This document shows positions 56,380-64,000 of a DNA stretch of 64,000 nt, one piece after another. The translations under genes were made by a program, and so were the position numbers. Numbering within the stretch: position 1 is the first letter of the stretch; the number at the start of each line of letters is the position of its first letter. Under the pieces are notes generated by a model. That model searched no databases. It had not been told where the DNA came from and saw only the letters and a list, made by a program, of their open reading frames with translations. The DNA is from CAYSDL01 sp964429875 (lineage in GTDB: Bacteria; Fidelibacterota; Marinisomatia; SCGC-AAA003-L08; D37C17): positions 23,098-87,097 of the forward strand of contig CAYSDL010000001.1 in the NCBI GenBank assembly GCA_964429875.1, read 5' to 3'.

Positions 56380-56731
56380 AATTAATTTTGAAGAAAAATA
56401 CTCAAAATTTACTAAACATTGGTCTCCTAGAATTATTGCAGAAATGAATGACTATCAATTTAAGCTCGCTAAAATTAAAGGTGAATTTATATGGCATAAC
56501 CATAAGAATACTGATGAAACCTTTATAGTTTTAGAAGGTGAAATGACACTTAAATTTAGAAATAGTGAAATAAATTTAACTAAAGGAGAAATGTGTGTTG
56601 TCCCTAGAGGTGTTGAGCATAAGCCATGTGCGAAAAATGAATGTAAGATTTTAGTTGTTGAACCAAGAGGTGTTATCAATACTGGAGATGTAGTAGGACA
56701 ATTAACTATTAATGAAGATATTTGGATTTAA
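56366..56731 (+). CDS. Small cupin-domain protein
   Basis: This 121-residue single-domain cupin has the first motif IWHNHKNTDETFIVLEGEM (two His and Glu as metal ligands) and second motif GEMCVVPRGVEHKPCAKNE. The function is unknown; small cupins can be isomerases, dioxygenases or metal-binding proteins. The ATG follows AAAGGAAATAATA, a fair ribosome binding site, and overlaps the glycosyltransferase by 14 bases, so a role in sugar metabolism is possible. Confidence 0.85.
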   Translation: MLSNKINFEEKYSKFTKHWSPRIIAEMNDYQFKLAKIKGEFIWHNHKNTDETFIVLEGEMTLKFRNSEINLTKGEMCVVPRGVEHKPCAKNECKILVVEPRGVINTGDVVGQLTINEDIWI

Positions 56732-56765
56732 TTGTTATTATTAATCAAATTTAAAAAAATCTTTG

Positions 56766-56847
56766 TACCGAGGAAGAGACTCGAACTCTTACGCCGCTTG
56801 GCACTGGTTCCTAAGACCAGCGTGTCTACCAATTCCACCACCTCGGC
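56766..56847 (-). tRNA. tRNA-Leu (anticodon UAG)
   Basis: The 82-base minus-strand sequence folds as a class II tRNA. It has acceptor stem GCCGAGG/CCTCGGT (a terminal G-U pair), D arm with GGTAGACAC, anticodon stem CTGGT/ACCAG around loop CTTAGGA (anticodon TAG), long variable arm GCCAAGCGGC, and T arm AAGAG-TTCGAGT-CTCTT. The discriminator is A. CCA is not encoded (ACAAAG follows), so it must be added after transcription. It reads Leu CUN codons. Confidence 0.96.
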
Positions 56848-56875
56848 AAAATCAACTAACTAAAGTGTCACAAAT

Positions 56876-59206
56876 TTAATAATCTATACCTATACTAAAA
56901 TAATAATTTTCTATCTCATTGTTATTTAATAATCCCTTATCAGATTTTGTCCATAAAAAATTAATTGGGCCCAATATAGATTTTACACGCAATCCAATTC
57001 CAAAACTATTTAGACTACTGTTTTCAAAAGAATTATTAGGAGATTCTAAGTTATTAATTTTATTAAATAAAAATCTAAATGTTTGACTACTTTTATATAA
57101 ATAAGTTAGTTCTATACCATATGATAAAAAATTATTACCAAATAAACCGTACTCGCTAAATGATAATGTCCTATCATGATTAAAATAATTAATATTTTTA
57201 TATGTTGATAGAAGGTTTTTAGAATTTACATTATCACCAAAAAATCTAATTGAGCTTTTGCTAAATATTTTATGGTAGTAATCAAAGGATAGTTTGTTTT
57301 TAATATATGAATTATTATTTTGTGATGATTCATGATAGTAATCTAGTTTATATCCACTTGAAGGATATAAGATATTATCTAATTGATCTAGGTTAATATT
57401 TAAGTTATAAAAATCAAATTTTTCATTATTGAGGTTTATATCTTGATATTTTATTGTTTGATGATTTGCATCTATTTCAATATAACCTAAGGAATGAATT
57501 GGAATGATAAAGCCTATTGATTTATTATTGATATGAATACTTCTCTTTTCATATTTTAGATTATTCCTATAATAGTTGAAGTCATTATTAATATTATAGA
57601 ATTGAATAAATGGAATAATTGGAAATTGGAAATTGTAACTTCCTGTATACAGTAACTTTAAATTATTTTCTTTAATCTGATTTCCAATTTTTAGTTCTTC
57701 CTGAATTCTAAATCTATCAAAAGGTTTATAAATTAGATCTAATTTCAACTTTGCTATTAATTGATAATAATTGCTCCATGCTCCACCAAGTTTTAAACGT
57801 TTAAATTCAGATTCTTTTACAGAAAACTTAATATCTGCTTTATTATTATTTAAATTAATCAGTTCATAATGAACACTTTCAAAAAGATCTAAATTGTATA
57901 ATTCTGAAATTTTATCATCTATTTTATTATAAGATAAATGCTCTCCATATGATATATCTATTATTTTATTTATATATGATTTTGAAATTTTCTTATTACC
58001 TTGAATTATAATATTATTAATTACTATAGGGTTATTTTTTTCTAAATGTACTATTAAATTGTATCCGTCCTCATTTTCAGAAAAATTATAATGGATATTA
58101 TTATATTTATTAGTTTGTCTAAGGTTAATGAAAAAATTTACAAGTTCATTTTTATTTAAAATTAAAGGTAAATTTGAATCAATGATTTCTTTAGTATTGA
58201 TATTAGATTTGCTATCAATAATAATATTATTAATTTTTATAATTTCATTATTAATTGAAGATAATTTAAAATACTTATTATCAGTATAGCTCATTTTTAT
58301 TTTTTGTAGTTTTTCTAAATTATTATAAGTGGCTTTATATCCTTCATCATAAATATTTAATAAAGATTCATATTGAAAATTGAGAGTTTCGTTTGCACGT
58401 AAATCAGGCTCAATCATAACATCCGCTAATTGTATATTTTCATTTTTTTTCTTTAGACCATTTAAAAGTATAGATTGAGATAAAATATCAAAAATATTCT
58501 TAAAATTTGATTTGTCTCTTTTATTTGGAGAAACATCTACTCCAATTATAATATTAGCTCCTAAATTTTTAGCAATATCTATTGGAAGATTATTTAGGAC
58601 ACCTCCATCAACTAATAATTTATTTTCATCATCCACTGGATTAAAAACTGAGGGGATAGAAGATGAACACCTTAGAGCTTTTGATAGAGATCCATTATTG
58701 AAAATAATTTCATCTCCTGTGATTAAATCAGTTGCATTACATCTAAAAGGAATGACAAAATTATCAAAATCAGGTATGCTTTCATTATATCTAGTTAGTT
58801 TATTCATATATATAAAACTTTGATGGCCATTACTTAAAGCAATAGGAATATTAGGTTTCAGACCGTTCATTGTAAATTCGAGTTGATATTTATCATAATC
58901 ATTTTTCTGAAAAAAATTCAATTTTCTTCTTCTTTTAGTATTTGAAAAAATAGATTCCCAGTCAGTTCTAAAAGCAATTTCTTTTATTTCTTCAGGAGAG
59001 TAGCCTATGGCATAATAGGAAGCAGCTATAGCACCCATACTTGTACCAATGATATAATTAATTGGTATATTTAATGAATCTATCATTTCTAATGTGGGGA
59101 TGTGTGCAATCCCTTTAGCTCCACCACCAGACAGGACTAAAGCAATAGAGGGAGCAGAGCCACAGAATAAAATGTTTAAATATAAAATTAGTGTAAGTTT
59201 TCTCAT
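56876..59206 (-). CDS. Patatin-like phospholipase fused to POTRA and outer-membrane barrel
   Basis: This 776-residue protein has a signal peptide (~1-19). The patatin domain has the oxyanion loop GGGAKG (28-33), GTSMG with nucleophile Ser56, and DGGVLNNLP with Asp200. After ~330 residues comes a POTRA-type module (INNIIIQGNKKISKSYINKIID). It is followed by a BamA-like beta-barrel ending in YYFSIGIDY, whose terminal aromatic matches outer-membrane export. The architecture is that of PlpD-type type V-d autotransporters. It may release or display a lipase at the surface. Confidence 0.9.
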   Translation of the reverse strand: MRKLTLILYLNILFCGSAPSIALVLSGGGAKGIAHIPTLEMIDSLNIPINYIIGTSMGAIAASYYAIGYSPEEIKEIAFRTDWESIFSNTKRRRKLNFFQKNDYDKYQLEFTMNGLKPNIPIALSNGHQSFIYMNKLTRYNESIPDFDNFVIPFRCNATDLITGDEIIFNNGSLSKALRCSSSIPSVFNPVDDENKLLVDGGVLNNLPIDIAKNLGANIIIGVDVSPNKRDKSNFKNIFDILSQSILLNGLKKKNENIQLADVMIEPDLRANETLNFQYESLLNIYDEGYKATYNNLEKLQKIKMSYTDNKYFKLSSINNEIIKINNIIIDSKSNINTKEIIDSNLPLILNKNELVNFFINLRQTNKYNNIHYNFSENEDGYNLIVHLEKNNPIVINNIIIQGNKKISKSYINKIIDISYGEHLSYNKIDDKISELYNLDLFESVHYELINLNNNKADIKFSVKESEFKRLKLGGAWSNYYQLIAKLKLDLIYKPFDRFRIQEELKIGNQIKENNLKLLYTGSYNFQFPIIPFIQFYNINNDFNYYRNNLKYEKRSIHINNKSIGFIIPIHSLGYIEIDANHQTIKYQDINLNNEKFDFYNLNINLDQLDNILYPSSGYKLDYYHESSQNNNSYIKNKLSFDYYHKIFSKSSIRFFGDNVNSKNLLSTYKNINYFNHDRTLSFSEYGLFGNNFLSYGIELTYLYKSSQTFRFLFNKINNLESPNNSFENSSLNSFGIGLRVKSILGPINFLWTKSDKGLLNNNEIENYYFSIGIDY

Positions 59207-59282
59207 TTGTATATATAGATATGTATGTAAATTATTAAATTAAAGGTAATTATTTAATATTATTTAGATTGGAAGGAAAAAT

Positions 59283-59594
59283 ATGGAATTGCAAAATCAA
59301 ATAAAACAAGAGATTAAAGAAAATTCAGTAATGCTTTATATGAAAGGTACAAAAGATATGCCTATGTGTGGATTTTCTGCAACAGTTGTAAAAATATTAA
59401 ATATGCATCAAGTTCCTTATAAAACAGTTAATGTTTTAGAAGACCCAAACATACGAATTGAATTATCAAAGCATTCTAATTGGCCAACAATTCCACAATT
59501 ATTTGTAAATGGTGAGCTTGTAGGTGGGTGTGATATTGCAATGGAATTACACAATTCTGGTCAATTAGAAGAAGTCTTTAAAAAAATTAATTAA
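59283..59594 (+). CDS. grxD: Monothiol glutaredoxin (CGFS type)
   Basis: This 103-residue protein has active site MPMCGFSATVV (Cys29) and the later WPTIPQLFVNGELVGGCDI, diagnostic of Grx4/Grx5 proteins. These carry a [2Fe-2S] cluster with glutathione, often with a BolA partner (a bolA gene lies at 7434). A GGAAGG ribosome binding site lies 7 bases before the ATG. The gene is convergent with, and overlaps by 8 bases, the end of sufS, so it may share regulation with the suf operon only indirectly. Confidence 0.95.
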   Translation: MELQNQIKQEIKENSVMLYMKGTKDMPMCGFSATVVKILNMHQVPYKTVNVLEDPNIRIELSKHSNWPTIPQLFVNGELVGGCDIAMELHNSGQLEEVFKKIN

Positions 59595-60798
59595 GTACCT
59601 TAATTACTTTTAAAATAGACTTATAAAAAAAATCAATTTCTTCTTTAGTGTTATAATAATATAAACTTATTCTATTTAATGACTTTATGTTGAATTTCTT
59701 AAGTAAAGGTTGAGTACAATGATGTCCAGATCTAATACAAATACCTTTAGTACTTAGGAGTTTTGCCAAATCAAATGGATGGATTCCTTTAATATCAAAT
59801 GCAATGATAGGACCTTTATTTTTTTGAAATTCTACTGATGGATATAGTGTTATGTTTGGTATTTGAATTAATTTTTCTAATAAGTAATGTGTTAGTTCAT
59901 TAAGGTATTTATATGATTTTTTGTTATGAAATGATTTAAAATATTTTATTGCTTCACCTAATCCAATAGCAGGAGCAATATTTGGTGTCCCTGCCTCAAA
60001 TTTGAATGGAGCATCTCCCCAAGTTGATTTTTCCATACTTACTTCTTTTATCATGTGACCTCCACCTAAAAAAGGAGGCATTTTGTTTAGTAGTTCATTC
60101 TTTCCAAATAGAATTCCTACACCTGTTGGTCCTAGTATTTTATGACCAGAAAAAACTAAAAAGTCACAGTTTAATTTTTTCACATCAACTTTTAAATGAG
60201 AAATGCTTTGAGCAGCATCAATTAAAGTTAATATATTATTTTTTTTTGCTATAGAAATTATATCTTCTATTGGGTTTATTATACCTAATAGATTTGACAT
60301 GTGTGTAATAGAAATTAATTTTGTTTTTTCAGAAATCATTTTAGGTAACTTTTCAATTTCTAGAGTCCCTTGACTTGACATAGGAATATATTTTATAGTT
60401 ATTTTTCTCTTTTCAGATAGTAATTGCCAAGGAATAATGTTACTATGATGTTCCATTTCAGAGATTATTATTTCATCACCTTTTTGAAATAAAAAATCAG
60501 ATAATGAATTAGCTACAAGATTTATTGATTCAGTTGTTCCTTTTGTAAATATAACTTCATTAGATGAACAATTCAAAAATTTTGCAATTTCATTTCTAGA
60601 ATTTTCATATTCAAAGGTAGCGGTTTCAGCGATATCATAATTTCCTCTATGAACATTAGAATTTATTCTTTCATAAAAGTAATTTATTTTTTTTATGACT
60701 TCAGTTGGTTTATGAGTAGTAGAAGCATTATCCAGATATACTAAATTTTTATTTCTAAATATTGGAAAATCTTCTCTTATTTTTATTATATCATACAT
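59587..60798 (-). CDS. sufS: Cysteine desulfurase SufS
   Basis: This 403-residue protein takes sulfur from cysteine for Fe-S clusters. Visible features are EMEHHSNIIPWQ, IDAAQSISHL (PLP Asp), FSGHKILGPTGVG with PLP-Lys220, and RSGHHCTQPLL with the persulfide Cys361, as in group II (SufS) enzymes. It is the last gene of the minus-strand suf operon and starts 1 base after sufT. SufE, its usual sulfur-transfer partner, is encoded two genes upstream. Confidence 0.96.
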   Translation of the reverse strand: MYDIIKIREDFPIFRNKNLVYLDNASTTHKPTEVIKKINYFYERINSNVHRGNYDIAETATFEYENSRNEIAKFLNCSSNEVIFTKGTTESINLVANSLSDFLFQKGDEIIISEMEHHSNIIPWQLLSEKRKITIKYIPMSSQGTLEIEKLPKMISEKTKLISITHMSNLLGIINPIEDIISIAKKNNILTLIDAAQSISHLKVDVKKLNCDFLVFSGHKILGPTGVGILFGKNELLNKMPPFLGGGHMIKEVSMEKSTWGDAPFKFEAGTPNIAPAIGLGEAIKYFKSFHNKKSYKYLNELTHYLLEKLIQIPNITLYPSVEFQKNKGPIIAFDIKGIHPFDLAKLLSTKGICIRSGHHCTQPLLKKFNIKSLNRISLYYYNTKEEIDFFYKSILKVIKVLN

Positions 60799-60799
60799 T

Positions 60800-61336
60800 T
60801 TATAGCATGCCTAATTTTAATTGAGCTTCTTCTGTCATCATGCTTTGATTCCATAATGGTTCCCAGACAACCTCAACTAGCACATCTTCTACAAAAGAAA
60901 TATTTTTTAGCTTAGTTTCAACATCCTGCGCAATTACAGGCCCCATTCCACATCCTGGAGCAGTTAATGTCATTTTAATATTTACATAATATTTATCATT
61001 CTTTAGCTGTTTTGTAATTAGATCATAAACAAGACCTAGATCAACAATATTAACGGGGATTTCAGGGTCATAACATGTTTTAAGTATGTTCCATATAACT
61101 TTTTCATCAAAATTTTCAATTTCTTCAATATTAGCACTACTTATTTTTTCCCCTATTGCATCAGCATCGTTACCAGAAATTTTTATTAAATTTCCATTTA
61201 CATATAGAGTATAATCTCCACCAAGTGATTGTGTAATTTTAACTTTTGTTCCTTTTTTAATTTTAATTTCATCACCAGAGGGGATTAAAAAACCATCACA
61301 TTCTCTTATTGTAGTTATAAAATCAGAATTATTCAT
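60800..61336 (-). CDS. sufT: SufT-type Fe-S assembly protein
   Basis: This 178-residue protein has an N-terminal beta-rich extension (~1-75, GTKVKITQSLGGDYTLYVNGNLIKI). A DUF59/MIP18 domain follows with NILKTCYDPEIPVNIVDLGLVYDL, TLTAPGCGMGPVIAQDVE (conserved Cys) and VVWEPLWNQSMM. This combination is the SufT family, which assists maturation of Fe-S proteins. It overlaps sufE by 4 bases and sufS starts after 1 base. Confidence 0.9.
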   Translation of the reverse strand: MNNSDFITTIRECDGFLIPSGDEIKIKKGTKVKITQSLGGDYTLYVNGNLIKISGNDADAIGEKISSANIEEIENFDEKVIWNILKTCYDPEIPVNIVDLGLVYDLITKQLKNDKYYVNIKMTLTAPGCGMGPVIAQDVETKLKNISFVEDVLVEVVWEPLWNQSMMTEEAQLKLGML

Positions 61337-61743
61337 AATACATTAATTTGTTGTTTTATTTTTTCAATTGCGCTTAAAAACCCATTAGTTCGTTGGCTGG
61401 TTATTGAATTTTCTAAGCCAATTTTAAACAAAATATTATCCATTCTTAACTTTAATATCTCATCTTTCTCTGATTTACTAATAATAAATTCTAATATCCC
61501 TAATAGACCTTTAACAATAATTGTATCTGAGTCTGTTTTTATAGAATAAAAGGCTCCATTATTTTCTGTTTTCACCCATGCTAAAGATGTGCATCCATAA
61601 ATTCTATTTGTATCATTTTTCTCTTTATCATCAAGACCTGAATTTTTTTTACCAAAATCAATAATTTGAGTATATTTATCCATTGGATCATCAAAAACTA
61701 AAAAGATATCTTCTATCTCTTTTATTCTTGAATTAATAGACAT
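61333..61743 (-). CDS. sufE: Sulfur acceptor protein SufE
   Basis: This 136-residue protein has the SufE pattern: VFDDPMDKYTQIIDFGKK, then NRIYGCTSLAWVKTE with the sulfur-accepting Cys51, and the C-terminal helices (SQRTNGFLSAIEKIKQQI). It receives persulfide from SufS and passes it to SufBCD. It overlaps sufD upstream by 11 bases and sufT downstream by 4. Confidence 0.94.
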   Translation of the reverse strand: MSINSRIKEIEDIFLVFDDPMDKYTQIIDFGKKNSGLDDKEKNDTNRIYGCTSLAWVKTENNGAFYSIKTDSDTIIVKGLLGILEFIISKSEKDEILKLRMDNILFKIGLENSITSQRTNGFLSAIEKIKQQINVL

Positions 61744-62905
61744 TTTTTAACCAAACATTTATTTTCTGCTCAATTTCATTCTTAATTTCATATTTACTAA
61801 TATGATTAATTACTTGATGAGCAAAGCCATGTAGTATAATTTTTTTGCACTCTTGTTTTTTGATCCCTCTACTTTGCATATAAAATAATGCTTCTTCATC
61901 AATTTCTCCTGTTGTAGAACCATGTGAGCATTTTACATCATTATTATAAATTTCAAGTTGGGGATTTGAGTGAACTACAGCAGAATCTGATAACATCAAA
62001 TTATTATTATTTTGATTCGCTTGAGAGTTATAACTTTTATTTTGAATAATCGCTTTTGCATAAAATATACCAGTAGATTTTTCTGATAAAATATTTTTAT
62101 GATTTGTAGAACTAAAGGTATGATTATTTTTATGATTAATAGATATATAATTGTCAATATGATTAAATTTATTTAATAAGTTTAAAGAGTTGTAATTACA
62201 TGAGCTATTAGTTCCACTTAAAGAAACATAATAATTTTTTTTAATTAATTTTACATTAATATCAATTGGTAGCAAATTTAATGTTGCATCTTTTTTAATG
62301 GTGCATAAAAAATTAAATATTTGAGTAGTATTTTTTTTCTGTGAACATTGGATTAAATCAACATTAGAATTTTCATTAATAAATAATTCAATGAAAGAAT
62401 TGATATAGCAACACTTATCAAAATATTCATCTGTAATTATTGTAACTTCAACATTTTTTCCAATTAAAATAAATATTTTACTATTGATAAATTTTTTAGT
62501 AATATTTTCATTAGTTTCAAATTTTATTTTCACTGGTTTTTTTATGGTACAGTTATCTTGAATATTAATTAGAATCCCATCTTTATTATTTTTTTTATTT
62601 ATATCAATAAAGGGATTTTTTTTAATTTCGGCCATTTCTTTAAACTTTTTATTAATATGATGGTCATTATTTTTAATAGCATTTGATAAATAACTAACGC
62701 TGATATTTTTGTTCAGTTTTTTAGAGCAAAAAAAATCATTATATTTAATAATAATATCATATTTAGAATTATAAGTTATTTTATTTTTAGTATTTAAGTT
62801 GCTAAAGCTGAAATTCCCAAATTTTTTAATATTAGTATATTTCCACTGTTCATTATCAATATTGTTACATTTAAAGTTTTTTAATTTTTTATTTATAGTT
62901 TTCAT
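61733..62905 (-). CDS. sufD: Fe-S scaffold subunit SufD
   Basis: This 390-residue SufB/D-family protein has a parallel beta-helix region (~100-310). Its C-terminal CSHGSTTGEIDEEALFYMQSRGI is the SufD version of the SufB motif. With SufB and SufC it forms the SufBCD scaffold on which clusters are built. The N-terminal half is rich in Asn/Lys and poorly conserved, as is usual for SufD in AT-rich genomes. It shares one base with the sufC stop. Confidence 0.93.
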   Translation of the reverse strand: MKTINKKLKNFKCNNIDNEQWKYTNIKKFGNFSFSNLNTKNKITYNSKYDIIIKYNDFFCSKKLNKNISVSYLSNAIKNNDHHINKKFKEMAEIKKNPFIDINKKNNKDGILINIQDNCTIKKPVKIKFETNENITKKFINSKIFILIGKNVEVTIITDEYFDKCCYINSFIELFINENSNVDLIQCSQKKNTTQIFNFLCTIKKDATLNLLPIDINVKLIKKNYYVSLSGTNSSCNYNSLNLLNKFNHIDNYISINHKNNHTFSSTNHKNILSEKSTGIFYAKAIIQNKSYNSQANQNNNNLMLSDSAVVHSNPQLEIYNNDVKCSHGSTTGEIDEEALFYMQSRGIKKQECKKIILHGFAHQVINHISKYEIKNEIEQKINVWLKNVY

Positions 62906-63642
62906 TAATCTAACCAGCTATAGCCTTCTTTTTCAAGTTTTATGGCAAGGTCCACTGTTCCTGTTTTTACAATTTTTCCATTTAATAATACATGAACAAA
63001 GTCAGGATCTAGATATTTAAGGATCCGGTGATAATGTGTTATTAATAAAAAAGATGTATTTTTATTTTTATAATTATTTATTCCATTTGATACAATTTTT
63101 AATGCATCTATATCTAAACCTGAATCTGTTTCATCTAGTATAATTAATTTAGGTTCTAAAAGAAGCATTTGAAGGATTTCAAATCTCTTTTTCTCCCCTC
63201 CAGAAAAACCTGCATTAACAGCACGTTTTGTGAAACTTTTATCTAGGCCAACTATTTTCAATTTTTCTTTAAAAACTTTTATAAATTTTGCTGGATCTAA
63301 TTCATCTTTCCCATTTACTTTTCTTATAGAGTTAATTGCAGATCTTAAAAAATGCATAGAGTTAACTCCAGGAATAGAAACAGGGTATTGAAATGACATA
63401 AAAATGCCTTTAGCTGCTCTATCTTCAGGTAACATATCCTTTATAGATTCATCATTATATAAAATATCTCCATTATAAATTTCATAATTTTCTTTTCCAG
63501 TTAAAATATTTGCTAGGGTACTTTTCCCTGTTCCATTTCTTCCCATAATTACATGAAATTCACCCTTTTTAATATTTAGGTCAATTTTATTTAATATTGT
63601 TTTGCTATCAATCCCCGCTTTAAGATTTATAATTTTTAACAT
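62905..63642 (-). CDS. sufC: SufC ATPase
   Basis: This 245-residue ABC-type ATPase has Walker A GRNGTGKST (~34-42), the SufC-typical FMSFQYPVSIPGVNSMHFLRSA stretch, signature FSGGEKKRFEILQMLLLEPKLIILDETDSGLDIDALKIV (Walker B and D-loop) and H-loop LLITHYHRIL. It drives SufBCD scaffold conformational changes; it is cytosolic, not a transporter. It lies 13 bases after sufB and overlaps sufD by one base. Confidence 0.97.
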   Translation of the reverse strand: MLKIINLKAGIDSKTILNKIDLNIKKGEFHVIMGRNGTGKSTLANILTGKENYEIYNGDILYNDESIKDMLPEDRAAKGIFMSFQYPVSIPGVNSMHFLRSAINSIRKVNGKDELDPAKFIKVFKEKLKIVGLDKSFTKRAVNAGFSGGEKKRFEILQMLLLEPKLIILDETDSGLDIDALKIVSNGINNYKNKNTSFLLITHYHRILKYLDPDFVHVLLNGKIVKTGTVDLAIKLEKEGYSWLD

Positions 63643-63655
63643 AATTTCCTTATAA

Positions 63656-64000
63656 TTAGCCTACAGATCCTTCTAGACTGATTTCCATTAATTTTTGTGC
63701 TTCTACTGCAAATTCCATTGGCAATTCTTTAAAAACATCTTTACAAAAACCATTTACTATTATTGATACTGCATTTTCAGTTGAAATGCCTCTTTGATTA
63801 CAGTAAAATAATTGATCTTCGCCAATTTTAGATGTTGTGGCTTCATGCTCCATTTGTGCGCTAGAGTTTTTTACATCAATGTATGGGAAAGTATGTGCTC
63901 CGCATTTATCTCCAATTAAAATTGAATCACATTGAGAAAAATTTCTTGCATTATCAGCATTTTTCATTATTTTAACTTCTCCTCTATATGTCTGTTGGCC
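63656..64000 (-). CDS. sufB: Fe-S scaffold subunit SufB, N terminus outside window
   Basis: The frame stays open to the window edge; 114 C-terminal residues are visible ([19 protein letters not shown], then [20 protein letters not shown], then the [23 protein letters not shown] motif). This is the core of SufB, including the Cys and His/Glu region implicated in cluster assembly. An internal ATG at 63967 should not be taken as the start. It is the first visible gene of the suf operon; the promoter lies outside the window. Confidence 0.96.
   Translation of the reverse strand, partial: GQQTYRGEVKIMKNADNARNFSQCDSILIGDKCGAHTFPYIDVKNSSAQMEHEATTSKIGEDQLFYCNQRGISTENAVSIIVNGFCKDVFKELPMEFAVEAQKLMEISLEGSVG

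Noticed and set aside
63656..63967. Treating the ATG at 63967 as the start of a 103-residue protein
   Set aside because: The frame continues upstream with SufB-like residues ([11 protein letters not shown]), so it is an internal Met of a truncated sufB.

Overview
The window is a very AT-rich, densely packed bacterial chromosome segment with 61 supported protein genes (60 firm, including two cut by the window edges, and one low-confidence micro-ORF), one tRNA and one structured intergenic region. Several features point to a marine Marinimicrobia/SAR406-like bacterium (Ca. Neomarinimicrobiota, FCB superphylum). They are secreted proteases that end in dockerin-like DxNxDGxIN..DxxxxxxxIL repeats, Cys-rich 'DxCGLCNGD' repeats, an LPS outer membrane (lptD, an lpxH-like gene, patatin-BamA fusion), DUF2723, and short or zero intergenic spacing. 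This placement is inferred from protein character; no rRNA is present to confirm it.

Layout. 1-496 is an incomplete secreted endonuclease I (minus). 538-7061 (plus) is a DHH-like protein, pabB, pabC, a class V aminotransferase and ligA. 7062-7433 has no annotated protein gene of normal size but is full of hairpins, several carrying AGGAGG or CCTCCT loops, and is the best candidate for something undescribed. 7434-14265 (minus) holds bolA, a membrane protein, a penicillin-acylase family enzyme, pilT, a lipoprotein, a HEAT-repeat protein and an lpxH-like phosphatase. 14352-19903 (plus) holds a peptidase MA/TolB/outer-membrane-barrel fusion, mpg, rnhA, a YwaF-like membrane protein, a short ogt and a small membrane protein. 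19925-27187 (minus) is a run of three large secreted proteases (S8, S1, C25), all with dockerin-like C termini. 27350-35754 (plus) is lptD, ptsN, hisS, thiI, xth, a SpoU methyltransferase and an unknown exported protein.

35755-37513 (minus) is a thioesterase, a membrane protein, a degenerate AroQ-like protein and a Nudix hydrolase. 37582-39386 (plus) is a PfkB kinase, YggT and a small dockerin-like secreted protein. 39387-40979 (minus) is a GltB-like FMN protein. 41049-45618 (plus) is an M4 metalloprotease with dockerin, a Cys-rich lipoprotein, an RlmL-like methyltransferase and a membrane protein. 45635-47140 (minus) is a gamma-glutamyltransferase. 47231-56731 (plus) is valS, recG, a DUF2723 membrane protein, a family 2 glycosyltransferase and a cupin. 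Then come tRNA-Leu(UAG) and a patatin/BamA-type protein (minus), grxD (plus), and a suf operon read on the minus strand in the order sufB-C-D-E-T-S, with sufB cut by the window end.

Themes. (1) Extracellular protein degradation: four proteases (S8, S1, C25, M4) and a small secreted protein share one type of C-terminal module, which suggests a common sorting or anchoring route; an extracellular nuclease is also present. (2) Fe-S biogenesis: the suf operon with SufT, SufE, a CGFS glutaredoxin and, elsewhere, BolA. (3) LPS and envelope assembly. (4) Folate precursor synthesis (pabB-pabC). (5) DNA repair genes (ligA, mpg, ogt, xth, recG) spread through housekeeping operons. Few ribosome binding sites are obvious, and some genes need TTG or GTG starts.
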